Part shown: positions 34,221 to 44,073 of the stretch, one piece after another
How the letters are laid out: every line of letters starts with the position of its first letter
Numbering within the stretch: the first letter of the stretch is position 1
From: Paracidovorax valerianellae
GTDB taxonomy: Bacteria; Pseudomonadota; Gammaproteobacteria; Burkholderiales; Burkholderiaceae_C
Length of the DNA stretch: 64,000 nt
NCBI RefSeq assembly: GCF_900102625.1
Contig: NZ_FMZC01000007.1
Span: 161,365 to 225,364, forward strand
Direction: 5' to 3'
The notes under the pieces: model-generated
Database searches by the model: none
Seen by the model: the letters and a program-made list of their open reading frames with translations, nothing else
What the model was told of the DNA's origin: nothing
Made by a program: the position numbers and the translations under genes

Positions 34221-35458
34221 GCACCTACCAATCACTGGACGCCTGGATCGACCAGCACTTCGATGAAGAAGTGCGCTTTTTGCAAGCGCTGGTGCGCGTG
34301 CCCACCGACACGCCACCCGGCAACAACGCCCCGCACGCCGAGCGCACCGCCGAGCTGCTCCAGGAATTCGGCTACGCCGCCGAGCGCCACCCCGTGCCCG
34401 ACGCCGACGTGAAGGCCTACGGCATGGAATCGATCACCAACCTGATCGTGCGCCGGCCCTACGGCCCGGACGCCACCGCCGCTGGCGGCCGCACCGTGGC
34501 GCTCAACGCCCATGGCGATGTGGTGCCGCCCGGCGAAGGCTGGACGCACGACCCCTACGGCGGCACCATCGTGGACGGCAAGATCTACGGCCGCGCCACC
34601 GCGGTGAGCAAGAGCGACTTCGCATCGTTCACCTTCGCCCTGCGCGCCCTGGAGGCCGTGGCCCGCCCGGCGAAGGGCGCGGTGGAACTGCACTTCACCT
34701 ACGACGAAGAATTCGGCGGCGAACTGGGCCCCGGCTGGCTGCTGCGCCAGGGCCTGACCCGGCCCGACCTGCTGCTGGCCGCCGGCTTCAGCTACGAAGT
34801 CGTCACCGCGCACAACGGTTGCCTGCAGATGGAAGTGACCGTGCACGGCAAGATGGCCCACGCCGCCATTCCCCACACTGGCGTGGATGCGTTGCAAGGC
34901 GCGGTCGCCATCCTGAACGCGCTCTACGCACAGAACGCCCGCTACCAGCAAGTCACATCGCAGGTCGATGGCATCGAGCACCCCTACCTGAACGTGGGCC
35001 GCATCGAAGGCGGCACCAACACCAACGTGGTCCCCGGCAAGGTGGTGTTCAAGCTCGACCGCCGCATGATCCCCGAAGAGAACCCGGCCGAGGTCGAAGC
35101 CGACATCCGCCGCGTGATCGCCGAGGCCGCCGCAGGCTGCGCCGGCATCACCGTGGACATCAAGCGCCTGCTGCTCGCCAACGCCATGCAGCCACTGCCC
35201 GGCAATGCCCCGCTCGTCGCCGCCCTGCAAAAGCACGGCGAAGCGCTTTTCGGCCAGCCGATTCCCGCCATGGGCACGCCGCTGTACACCGATGTGCGCC
35301 TGTACGGCGAAGCCGGCATTCCCGGCGTGATCTACGGCGCCGGCCCCCGCACCGTGCTGGAATCGCACGCCAAACGCGCCGACGAACGCCTGGACCTGGA
35401 AGACCTGCGCCGCGCGACGAAGGTGGTGGCGCGGACGCTGCATGACCTGTTGAGCTGA
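34217..35458 (+). CDS. M20 family metallohydrolase in the purine operon
   Basis: 413 residues, coupled to the preceding gene. It is an ArgE/DapE/carboxypeptidase-type M20 hydrolase: VALNAHGDVVPPGEGWTHDP (metal His/Asp), IYGRATAVSKSDFAS, the catalytic Glu-Glu in FTYDEEFGGELGPG, dimerisation domain with HGKMAHAAIPHTGVDAL, and GAGPRTVLESHAKRADE. Reaction unknown; position after the allantoate step suggests ureidoglycolate or another N-carbamoyl/N-acyl intermediate. No signal peptide. Confidence 0.85.
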   Translation: MSTYQSLDAWIDQHFDEEVRFLQALVRVPTDTPPGNNAPHAERTAELLQEFGYAAERHPVPDADVKAYGMESITNLIVRRPYGPDATAAGGRTVALNAHGDVVPPGEGWTHDPYGGTIVDGKIYGRATAVSKSDFASFTFALRALEAVARPAKGAVELHFTYDEEFGGELGPGWLLRQGLTRPDLLLAAGFSYEVVTAHNGCLQMEVTVHGKMAHAAIPHTGVDALQGAVAILNALYAQNARYQQVTSQVDGIEHPYLNVGRIEGGTNTNVVPGKVVFKLDRRMIPEENPAEVEADIRRVIAEAAAGCAGITVDIKRLLLANAMQPLPGNAPLVAALQKHGEALFGQPIPAMGTPLYTDVRLYGEAGIPGVIYGAGPRTVLESHAKRADERLDLEDLRRATKVVARTLHDLLS

Positions 35459-35484
35459 GAGGGACAGCGGCTGCCCGCTACCGG

Positions 35485-35631
35485 TTACTGCATGACGGCG
35501 GAGTCGGGCAGCCGCGAGGGGTCGGTGCGTTCGGGCGGGACGTTCTTGAACACGACGTACGCCCAACCAGCACCGCGTTGACCGGAAACCGCTTCATAGC
35601 GGCTTGCACCATCGCGCAACCGAAAGCCCAT
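35485..35631 (-). pseudogene. Short ORF, probably a remnant C-terminus
   Basis: 48 codons starting MGFRLRDGASRYEAVSG and ending with a plausible protein C-terminus, WAYVVFKNVPPERTDPSRLP followed by DSAVMQ. It has no ribosome binding site. Codon use looks coding, so it may be the surviving 3' end of a deleted gene. I do not recognise the family. Confidence 0.35.
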
Positions 35632-35879
35632 TGCCGGGTGACGCCCGCGGCACCTTCGCCCTGGCGTGCATGGTCATCACCCCCTTTTTGCATGCCTCAA
35701 TCCGCTGTTGCGAATGCCAGAGGCCCAGCATTAAGCTGCGCTCCATTGATTATCAGTCACCAAAATCCATTGCAATAAGTTGCGCATCTAGCAACTCACG
35801 TCCCAGAGCGCTCATCCGTGGACCCGACGCCACACGCGGGATAACCCCGAATCCGAGCGGGCCGTGAATGTCTACATTT

Positions 35880-35891
35880 CTTGTATGCAAG
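35880..35891. promoter_or_regulatory. Candidate GntR operator (CTTGTATGCAAG)
   Basis: Twelve-base dyad with one mismatch, 36 bases before the carrier start; contains TGTATRCA. Confidence 0.55.
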
Positions 35892-35927
35892 ATTTGTGAA
35901 TCAATGTCACGACTTCCCGGAGACTCC

Positions 35928-37217
<1,290 letters not shown>

Positions 37218-37303
37218 CGTTTCCACGCCCATTCCAGATTGCTGTAAACATTGGTAACCCTATTTACGGTGTAATGCAGCCTTCTTTACGCAATGGTTTC
37301 GCC

Positions 37304-39142
37304 ATGATCCAGTCCCTGCGCTCCAAGATCCTCATCATCAGCACCGCAACGGTCGTCTGCGCACTCGCAGTCACCGGGGCTGCCACCTACACCATCACCC
37401 GCGCCAACACGTTCCAGACCATCGAGCAGGATCTGGACGCGATCACGGCGGGCAACACCATGGCCATCGACCAGTGGGTGTCGGCCAAGGCAGCGGCGGT
37501 GAACGCCACCGCCGCGGTGGTGGAAATTGGCGACCCGCAAGGCTTCGTCGCGCTGATGGGCAAGGCCAACGGCTTTCCCATCACCACCGTGGGCTGGGAG
37601 GACAAGACCTTCAAGTCCACCACGCAGACGCCTGCGGGCTACGACCCGACGGCCCGCCCCTGGTACAAGGCCGCGGTGCAGGCCGGCAAGCTCGCCGTGA
37701 CCAAGCCGTACGGCGACTCCACCACCGGGGTGCCTTATGTGGCCTTCGTCGCCCCGCTGCTGCGCAGCGGCGCCCTGCAAGGCGTGGTGAACGGCGCCGT
37801 GCCGCTGGAAGGCGTGCGCGAAGTGGTGTCCGCCATTCGCCCGACGCCGAGCAGCCTGGGCTTCGTGGTGAACAGCGATGGGCAGATCCTCGCCCACGCG
37901 GATGCCAAGCTCAGCCTCAAGCCCGTCACTGAACTCTCGCCCCTGCTGACCCCGGCCGCAATGGCCTCCCTCACGGGCGCCACCCGGCCGATGGAAGTGG
38001 AACTGAACGGCAGCGCCAAGCTGCTGAAGGCCCGCCCGGTGCAGGGCACCGACTGGCAGCTGATCGTGGCGCTGGACAAGGCCGAGGCCACCACCGGCCT
38101 CAAGAGCGTGCTGCAAACGCTGGCCGTGGCCATCGTGCTGCTGGCCCTGCTGGCCGCGGCCGTGGGCGCCATGCTGACCGCCAAGTCGTTCCGCCGCCTG
38201 TCGGAAGTGCGCGACGCCATGGACGAGATCGGCTCGGGCAGCGGCGACCTCACGCACCGCCTGCCCGTGTCGGGCAACGATGAAGTGGCGCAGATCGCCT
38301 CGTCGTTCAACGTGTTCGTGGACAAGATCGGCACCGTGCTGCAAGACGTGCGCCACGGCGTCGAATCCATGAAGACGGCCACCGACGAAATCAAGGCCGG
38401 CAACCACGATCTGTCCAACCGCACCGAGACGTCTGCCAGCAACCTGCAGGAAACCTCGGCCTCGCTGTCGCAGCTCACCGTCACCGTCAAGCAGTCGGCC
38501 GAAGCCGCGGCGCAGGCCACGCGCCTGGCCACCTCGGCCAGCGCATCGGCCAGCAAGGGCGGCGAAGTGGTGGCCAGCGCGGTCAGCACCATGGACGAGA
38601 TCTCCAAGTCCTCCGCCAAGATCGGCGAGATCATCGGCGTGATCGATTCCATTGCCTTCCAGACCAATATCCTGGCGCTGAACGCCGCCGTGGAAGCGGC
38701 CCGTGCCGGCGAAAACGGCCGCGGCTTCGCCGTGGTGGCCAGCGAAGTGCGCAGCCTGGCGCACCGCAGTGCGACGGCGGCCAAGGAAATCAAGACGCTC
38801 ATCGACGCCTCGGGCGTGAGCGTGACGACCGGCACCCAGCGCGTGCGCGCAGCGGGCGAGACCATGGGCGAGATCGTGGACAGCATCCAGCGCGTGACGC
38901 AGATCATCGGCGAGATCAATGGCTCGATGACCGAGCAGAGCGCCGGCATCGGCCAGATCAACCAGGCCGTCGCCGAAATGGACCGCGCCACGCAGCAAAA
39001 CGCCGCGCTGGTCGAGGAATCCACCGCCGCTTCGGCCGTGCTCAACGAGCAGGCGCACAATTTGTCGCGCACCGTGGCCGGCTTCACGCTGGACAAGCAC
39101 GCAGGCGCGGGCGGCGCGTCCATGCTCGCCCTGCCCCGCTGA
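37304..39142 (+). CDS. Methyl-accepting chemotaxis protein with dCache sensor
   Basis: 612 residues from the ATG at 37304; an in-frame ATG at 37274 is possible and neither has a clear Shine-Dalgarno. First helix at 8-30, periplasmic dCache domain ([20 protein letters not shown] is the typical ligand-pocket motif), second helix ([20 protein letters not shown]), HAMP, then the signalling domain with hairpin tip [20 protein letters not shown] and [16 protein letters not shown]. No CheR-docking pentapeptide at the C-terminus. dCache receptors bind amino acids or purines in other species; here the ligand is unknown. Confidence 0.95.
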   Translation: MIQSLRSKILIISTATVVCALAVTGAATYTITRANTFQTIEQDLDAITAGNTMAIDQWVSAKAAAVNATAAVVEIGDPQGFVALMGKANGFPITTVGWEDKTFKSTTQTPAGYDPTARPWYKAAVQAGKLAVTKPYGDSTTGVPYVAFVAPLLRSGALQGVVNGAVPLEGVREVVSAIRPTPSSLGFVVNSDGQILAHADAKLSLKPVTELSPLLTPAAMASLTGATRPMEVELNGSAKLLKARPVQGTDWQLIVALDKAEATTGLKSVLQTLAVAIVLLALLAAAVGAMLTAKSFRRLSEVRDAMDEIGSGSGDLTHRLPVSGNDEVAQIASSFNVFVDKIGTVLQDVRHGVESMKTATDEIKAGNHDLSNRTETSASNLQETSASLSQLTVTVKQSAEAAAQATRLATSASASASKGGEVVASAVSTMDEISKSSAKIGEIIGVIDSIAFQTNILALNAAVEAARAGENGRGFAVVASEVRSLAHRSATAAKEIKTLIDASGVSVTTGTQRVRAAGETMGEIVDSIQRVTQIIGEINGSMTEQSAGIGQINQAVAEMDRATQQNAALVEESTAASAVLNEQAHNLSRTVAGFTLDKHAGAGGASMLALPR

Positions 39143-39171
39143 CCGGCCAGCCCGGCAGCCCCACCCCCGCC

Positions 39172-39867
39172 ATGAACGGTGCCAGCAGCCAGACGCAGAT
39201 CGCCCAGCAAGTGGTGGAGTCGATCCTGGCGCAGAAGCTGGCACCCGGCGAGCGCCTGGGTGAACAGGCCCTGGCCACCCTCTTCGGCGTGAGCCGCACC
39301 CTGGTGCGCGAAGCGCTTATGCAATTGCAGGCGCGCGGCTTCGTCGAAGTGCGCACGCGCCGCGGCTGGTACGTGGTGGAACCCTCGGTCGAGGATGCGC
39401 GCGATGCCTTCTCGGCACGGCGCATCGTCGAGGCGGGTATCCTGGCCGAAGCAGGCCGCCCGCTTCAATCCGCCGTGCACCGCCTGCGCGACCACATCGC
39501 CCAGGAGCAACAGGCCATCGAGGGCGCCGATGCGGCAACCCGTGCGTTCCTGCTGGCCGACTTCCATGTGTGCCTGGCCGAAGCGCTGGGCCACCGCAGC
39601 CTGAGCGGCATCCTGCGCGACCTCACCGCACGCACCACCTTGGCGGCCTCGCTCTACCAGTCTCGCCACGAAGCCAGCCAATCGTGCGCGGAGCATGCCG
39701 CCATCGTCGAGGCCATCGAGCAAGGCGATACGGCGCTCGCCCGTGAACGCATGCTGGCGCACATCGGGCACGTGGAGCAAGCGCTCGATTCCCAGGCGCC
39801 GCGCACCCACGACCGCCTGCGCGACTCGCTGGCGCCACTCGCGGCCCGGCGCGCCTCCAGCCCCTGA
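39172..39867 (+). CDS. FadR-type GntR regulator, paralogue 2
   Basis: 231 residues. Winged helix with LGEQALATLFGVSRTLVREA and RTRRGWYVVEPSVEDARDAF; FCD domain with DFHVCLAEALGHRSL and CAEHAAIVEAIEQGD. It closely parallels the regulators at 30783 and 46503, including the order of helices and DFHV...EHAAIVEA residues. It starts 29 bases after the chemoreceptor stop and may be co-transcribed with it. Confidence 0.9.
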   Translation: MNGASSQTQIAQQVVESILAQKLAPGERLGEQALATLFGVSRTLVREALMQLQARGFVEVRTRRGWYVVEPSVEDARDAFSARRIVEAGILAEAGRPLQSAVHRLRDHIAQEQQAIEGADAATRAFLLADFHVCLAEALGHRSLSGILRDLTARTTLAASLYQSRHEASQSCAEHAAIVEAIEQGDTALARERMLAHIGHVEQALDSQAPRTHDRLRDSLAPLAARRASSP

Positions 39868-39916
39868 TCGATCACCGGGCAGGCCGGCAGCCACGCACTG
39901 GCCAGCCGCGCACCAC

Positions 39917-40489
39917 TCAGCGCAACACGCTGGCGCCGTCGCCCTGCCAGCGGTGCCCGTCACCCGGCAGCGCACCGCCCTCGTCCACAGCGCCGAATGC
40001 CGCCAGCCGCCGGACGGCCGCGCGCAACTCCTGGTGCAGCCGCTCCCGCTGCAGCCGCGAGGCATGCCGGCCGACCGCGATGCGCTGGCGGCCACAGGCG
40101 ATCCACAAACCGGGCGGTGCCGTCCCCCGGCCCGCCGGCGTGCGCTCGAACCGGCACCACGCTGCCGGAAAGCGGTGCCGCCGCTCCTGCGCTCCACAGG
40201 TGGCGCAGACCTCCAGCTCGCCCGTGTCGTACAGCACCACCTCTTCGCCGTCCAGCGCATGCCGGGCGCCGTGCCAAAAAGCGATGCCCAGGCCCAGCAC
40301 CTGCACGCCGTAGAACGCGGCCACCGGCCAAAATCCCAGCACCAGAAACCACAGGCCCAGCGCCGCCAGCACTGCCGCAGCCACCGCATACGCCGTGAGG
40401 TACTGCCGCGGCGACAGCGACAGGTTGCGCCGCAGCCGCCAGCGGCGCAGGGCGCGCGGCGCGCCGATGGGCTGCGCCAGCGCGTTCAC
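39917..40489 (-). CDS. DUF2244 membrane protein
   Basis: 190 residues from a GTG at 40489 overlapping the ctaD stop (GTGA), so coupled to ctaD. Two hydrophobic helices: YLTAYAVAAAVLAALGLWFL and FYGVQVLGLGIAFW. A soluble part follows with EEVVLYDTGELEVCATCG and PPGLWIACGRQRIAVGRHAS, the DUF2244 pattern. These proteins are commonly found in heme-copper oxidase gene clusters; function unknown. Confidence 0.8.
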   Translation of the reverse strand: MNALAQPIGAPRALRRWRLRRNLSLSPRQYLTAYAVAAAVLAALGLWFLVLGFWPVAAFYGVQVLGLGIAFWHGARHALDGEEVVLYDTGELEVCATCGAQERRHRFPAAWCRFERTPAGRGTAPPGLWIACGRQRIAVGRHASRLQRERLHQELRAAVRRLAAFGAVDEGGALPGDGHRWQGDGASVLR

Positions 40490-42153
40490 GGCAGCACCCG
40501 CGTGGCGGTTTCGTCGAGCCGGGGCGGCGTGACGAATGTGTGCATGGGCGCAGGCGACGGCACTTCCCACTCCAGGCCTTCGGCCCCTTCCCACGGCCGT
40601 TGCGGGGCCGGCGCACCGCGCTTGCGCAGCGCTGGCAGCAAGATAGCGAACAGGAAGTAAACCTGCGCGAGCCCGAAGACGATGCCCGCCACGCTGGTCA
40701 GCCGGTGGAAGTCGGTGAACTGCGCCGCATAGTCCACATAGCGCCGCGGCATGCCGGCCAGGCCGAGAAAATGCATCGGAAAGAACGTGACGTTGAGCGA
40801 CACCATCGACAGCCAGAAGTGCACCTGCCCGCGCCGCTCCGAGTACATCACCCCCGTCCACTTCGGCACCCAGAAGTAGTAGCCCGCAAACATGGCGAAG
40901 AGCGACCCTGCCACCAGCACGTAATGAAAGTGCGCCACCACGAAATACGTGTCGTGGTACTGGATGTCCACCGGCGCGATGGACAGCATCACCCCGCTCA
41001 GCCCCCCGATGCTGAACACGAAGATGAACCCCACCGCGAAGAGCATGGGCGTCTCGAACGTCATCGAGCCGCGCCACATGGTGGCCGTCCAGTTGAACAC
41101 CTTCACGGCCGTGGGTACGGCGACCAGCATCGTGGCGTACATGAAGAACAGCTGCCCCGTGATCGGCATGCCGGTCGTGAACATGTGGTGCGCCCACACG
41201 ATGAACGAGAGGATCGCGATGGACGCGAGCGCATAGACCATCGAGCTGTAGCCGAAGAGCCGCTTGCGCGCGAAGGCGGGCACCACATGGCTCACGATGC
41301 CGAAGGCCGGCAGGATCATGATGTAGACCTCGGGGTGGCCGAAGAACCAGAAGATGTGCTGGTACAGCACCGGGTCGCCGCCGCCCGAGGCGTTGAAGAA
41401 CGTGGTGCCGAAATGCCGGTCGGTCAGCGTCATGGTGACCGCGCCGGCCAGCACCGGCATCACCGCGATCAGCAAGTAGGCCGTGATGAGCCACGCCCAG
41501 CAAAAGAGCGGCATCTTCATGAGCGTCATGCCCGGCGCGCGCATGTTCAGCACCGTCACGATGATGTTGATGGCGCCCATGATGGAGCTGATCCCCATGA
41601 GGTGAATACCGAGAATCGCCACGTCCATGCCCGGCCCCATCTGCAAGGTCAGCGGGGCATACAGCGTCCACCCCGCCGCCGTCGCGCCGCCGGTGGTGAA
41701 GAACGACGAGATGAGCAGCACGCCGGCGAAGAACAGCAGCCAGAAGCTGAAGTTGTTCATGCGCGCGAACGCCATGTCGGAGGCGCCGATCTGCAGCGGA
41801 ATCATCCAGTTCGCAAAGCCCACGAACGCCGGCATGATCGCGCCGAACACCATGATCAGTCCGTGCATGGTGACGAGCTGGTTGTATAGCTCCGGGTTGA
41901 GCAACTGCAGCCCGGGCTGCATCAGCTCGATGCGGATGAGCAGCGCGAACACGCCACCCACCAGGAACATCGCAAAGCTGAACAGCAGGTACAGCGAGCC
42001 GATGTCCTTGTGGCTGGTGGCGTACAGCCAGCGCCGCCAGCCATGCGGCGTGGCATGGTGCGGCGAAGCGGAGTGACTTGATTCAGGATGCGGCGAGGCG
42101 TGGCCTGGCGCGGCAGGCGACGGGTCCGGGGAAGCGACGGCGGTATCGGTCAT
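40486..42153 (-). CDS. ctaD: Cytochrome c oxidase subunit I (aa3-type)
   Basis: 555 residues, 12 membrane helices. Metal ligands are visible: heme a His in VTMHGLIMVFGAIMP, CuB His plus cross-linked Tyr in FFGHPEVYIMILPAFG, CuB pair in IVWAHHMFTTG, heme His residues in VVAHFHYVLVAG. The N-terminal ~38 residues are His/Ser/Pro-rich. Subunits II and III (ctaC, ctaE), ctaG and heme A genes are not adjacent, so this is an orphan or secondary copy. It may pair with subunits elsewhere; PuuD cytochrome c electrons could end at such an oxidase. Confidence 0.96.
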   Translation of the reverse strand: MTDTAVASPDPSPAAPGHASPHPESSHSASPHHATPHGWRRWLYATSHKDIGSLYLLFSFAMFLVGGVFALLIRIELMQPGLQLLNPELYNQLVTMHGLIMVFGAIMPAFVGFANWMIPLQIGASDMAFARMNNFSFWLLFFAGVLLISSFFTTGGATAAGWTLYAPLTLQMGPGMDVAILGIHLMGISSIMGAINIIVTVLNMRAPGMTLMKMPLFCWAWLITAYLLIAVMPVLAGAVTMTLTDRHFGTTFFNASGGGDPVLYQHIFWFFGHPEVYIMILPAFGIVSHVVPAFARKRLFGYSSMVYALASIAILSFIVWAHHMFTTGMPITGQLFFMYATMLVAVPTAVKVFNWTATMWRGSMTFETPMLFAVGFIFVFSIGGLSGVMLSIAPVDIQYHDTYFVVAHFHYVLVAGSLFAMFAGYYFWVPKWTGVMYSERRGQVHFWLSMVSLNVTFFPMHFLGLAGMPRRYVDYAAQFTDFHRLTSVAGIVFGLAQVYFLFAILLPALRKRGAPAPQRPWEGAEGLEWEVPSPAPMHTFVTPPRLDETATRVLP

Positions 42154-42438
42154 GGTCGTGGTCTTTCCGGGCAGGACCGCGCGATCAGGCGGTCGATACG
42201 AAACGAGCGCATTGGCAGCGGGCTGGACCGGTCAAGCGGGTTGACTGGCTCGACCCGGCAGCCTTCGCTGAGCCGGCCGGCCTGCAAGATTTGCCGGCAT
42301 TTTTGGACGGCGGCCGGTAAAAGGCGGACGGCAAAAGCGGACGGTCAAGGCGGCCGCCACGCAAGGGTCCGGCAGGGCGGCCAAGCGCGCGGCCGCCCTG
42401 GCCGGCGCGCTGCGCGCTGTCGCCCTGCCGCCCCCGGG

Positions 42439-43143
42439 TTACTTCTTGCTGGCCTTGGTGTTGTCGTTGGCGCCCGGCAGTTGCTGGGCCATCGACAGGT
42501 GGTGCTCCAGCTTGGGCAGCGTCTTGGTCGCGAAGGCCTTCACCTCGGGGTCCTTGGCGTTGCGGGAAGCCTTCTGGAACAGCGCGATGGTGTCGCGGTG
42601 CGCCTGCAGGCCCATCGATTCGACGTAGCGGCGGTCGAAGTCGTCGCCATCGGCGGCGGACAGCAGCTTGAGCTTGCCTTCCTGCATCATCGACGGCCCA
42701 TCGGGCAGCTTGACGTTCTTGGCCGTGGCGATGGCCATCAGTTCCTGGTTGGCCTGCGTGTGGTCGTCGATCATCTGCTGGGCGAATTCACGCACCTTGG
42801 GATCCTTGGCCTTTTGCAGGGCCACTTGGCTGCCCTTCACCTCGGCATGGCCGTTTTGCGCGGCGTTCTTCATGAACGAGGCGTCGGCGCTGGCCAGTTG
42901 CCGCTGGTTGCCGGACTGGCTGCCGGCCTGCCCGCTGGCCGAGCCATTGGTCGCGCCGCTGGAGTTCATGCCGGCCGAACCCGTGGAGCCCTGCCCCGTC
43001 GAGCCCATGCCCGAGCTGCCCTGGCCGGAACCGCCCTGGCCCGAGCCGCCCTGGCCGCCGGTACCCTGGGCCACCACCGCAGCGCCCGACAGCGCCAGGG
43101 CTGCGGCCATCGCCGCAGAAAGGAAGAACTGCTTGTTTTTCAT
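42439..43143 (-). CDS. Secreted DUF4142 protein with Gly/Ser-rich repeat region
   Basis: 234 residues from the ATG at 43143 (GAGGT upstream). Signal peptide MKNKQFFLSAAMAAALALSG to AVVAQ. A low-complexity stretch of GGSGQ/SSG repeats spans residues ~27-75, then a four-helix ferritin-like DUF4142 domain: DASFMKNAAQNGHAEVKGSQ, DPKVREFAQQMIDDHTQAN, ADGDDFDRRYVESMGLQAHR, LPKLEHHLSMAQQL. Family members are periplasmic and linked to stress; no metal ligands are certain here. Confidence 0.88.
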   Translation of the reverse strand: MKNKQFFLSAAMAAALALSGAAVVAQGTGGQGGSGQGGSGQGSSGMGSTGQGSTGSAGMNSSGATNGSASGQAGSQSGNQRQLASADASFMKNAAQNGHAEVKGSQVALQKAKDPKVREFAQQMIDDHTQANQELMAIATAKNVKLPDGPSMMQEGKLKLLSAADGDDFDRRYVESMGLQAHRDTIALFQKASRNAKDPEVKAFATKTLPKLEHHLSMAQQLPGANDNTKASKK

Positions 43144-43289
43144 AGAGACCTCACCTGGATGAAAGTGGATGGGAACGCAGCCCGCGAAGGCCATGGCACT
43201 TCGGCGGACTGGCCTGCCGGGTCTGGCAAGCCGCGTTCCTGATCGCATCCGTAGTCCCTGCCGCCGCGCTTCCTGGCGTCCCTGCCCTC

Positions 43290-43772
43290 TCAGTCTTCCC
43301 ACTGGCTTCCGCCCTGCTTTTTCTGGATGACGAGGCTGCCGTCGGCCTCCAGAAACGCCAGGCGCACTTCGTCCTCCTCGCAGTCCGCCGAGCGCAGCGC
43401 TTTTTCCATGTCGCTGCGCGACACGTGGTGCCGCCGCAGGATCGAATGGAAGATCTTTCCGTCCCGGCCGACCAGGACCGCCTCGCCCTCCAGCAGCGAT
43501 TCCAGCCGGCGGCTGCGGGCCGAGAGAAAGCCCACGATGGTGTTCATCACGATCAGCACCAGGCACACCAGCAGGCCGCCGCCCAGCGAGTCGTCGCCCC
43601 CGGTCATCGAATTGCTGGCCGCCTCGCTCAGCAGCATGATCACCAGCAGGTCGAAGGGCGTGAACTGCCCCACCGTCCGCTTGCCGGACACCCGCAGCAT
43701 CAGCAGCAGCGCGCCGTACACCAGCACGCCCCGCAGCACCAGTTCCGTCCACTCCACATCCAACTGCCACAT
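43290..43772 (-). CDS. DUF421 family inner-membrane protein (YetF/YcaP-like)
   Basis: 160 residues. Three N-terminal helices (LVLRGVLVYGALLLMLRV, TPFDLLVIMLLSEAASNSMT, GGGLLVCLVLIVMNTIVGFL) and a small cytoplasmic domain with LLEGEAVLVGRDGKIFHSIL, HHVSRSDMEKALR, and VRLAFLEADGSLVIQKK. Matches DUF421; role in envelope physiology unknown. Adjacent to DUF4142, same strand, both typical of stress-inducible envelope genes. Confidence 0.88.
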   Translation of the reverse strand: MWQLDVEWTELVLRGVLVYGALLLMLRVSGKRTVGQFTPFDLLVIMLLSEAASNSMTGGDDSLGGGLLVCLVLIVMNTIVGFLSARSRRLESLLEGEAVLVGRDGKIFHSILRRHHVSRSDMEKALRSADCEEDEVRLAFLEADGSLVIQKKQGGSQWED

Positions 43773-44073
43773 GTCGTTCTCCTTGTTGAGATTCCTTGGG
43801 GCAGGGCAATCGGTATGCCTGAGTTAACGCGAGCGTTGCGGGAGGACGCGACCCGACGCGGCGAGCCGCAGAAAGGCGCGGCTTGGAAGAGTCTGAAGGG
43901 GCGCCTGCCGGCCATTTGCTCCTCGCCAGCCGTTTTGGCAACCGGGTAAGCACCAGCCCGCCGGGACGCTTGAGCCCTTTGAATGCATCCATTTTTTGTA
44001 TACAAACACGTCTGCAATGCGCCGCCGATACCGGCGGCTTGTCCGGCCAGAACCTTCCCCTGAGGAGAGCACC
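43773..44073. other. 301-base gap before the allantoin permease
   Basis: Divergent promoter region holding the GntR dyad at 43995 and no gene. The permease frame extends leftwards to 43996 but the GTG at 44074 has the only good ribosome binding site. Confidence 0.5.
43995..44006. promoter_or_regulatory. GntR operator, perfect dyad TTTGTATACAAA
   Basis: Perfect 12-base palindrome 68 bases upstream of the allantoin-type permease; the best copy of the TGTATRCA family. Confidence 0.65.

Larger units (their letters stand above)
35459..35927. other. 469-base gap between the purine operon and the carrier gene
   Basis: Apart from the short remnant ORF at 35485-35631 and the candidate operator at 35880-35891, I see no gene. 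GC content falls to the right, as expected for a promoter region. Confidence 0.5.
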
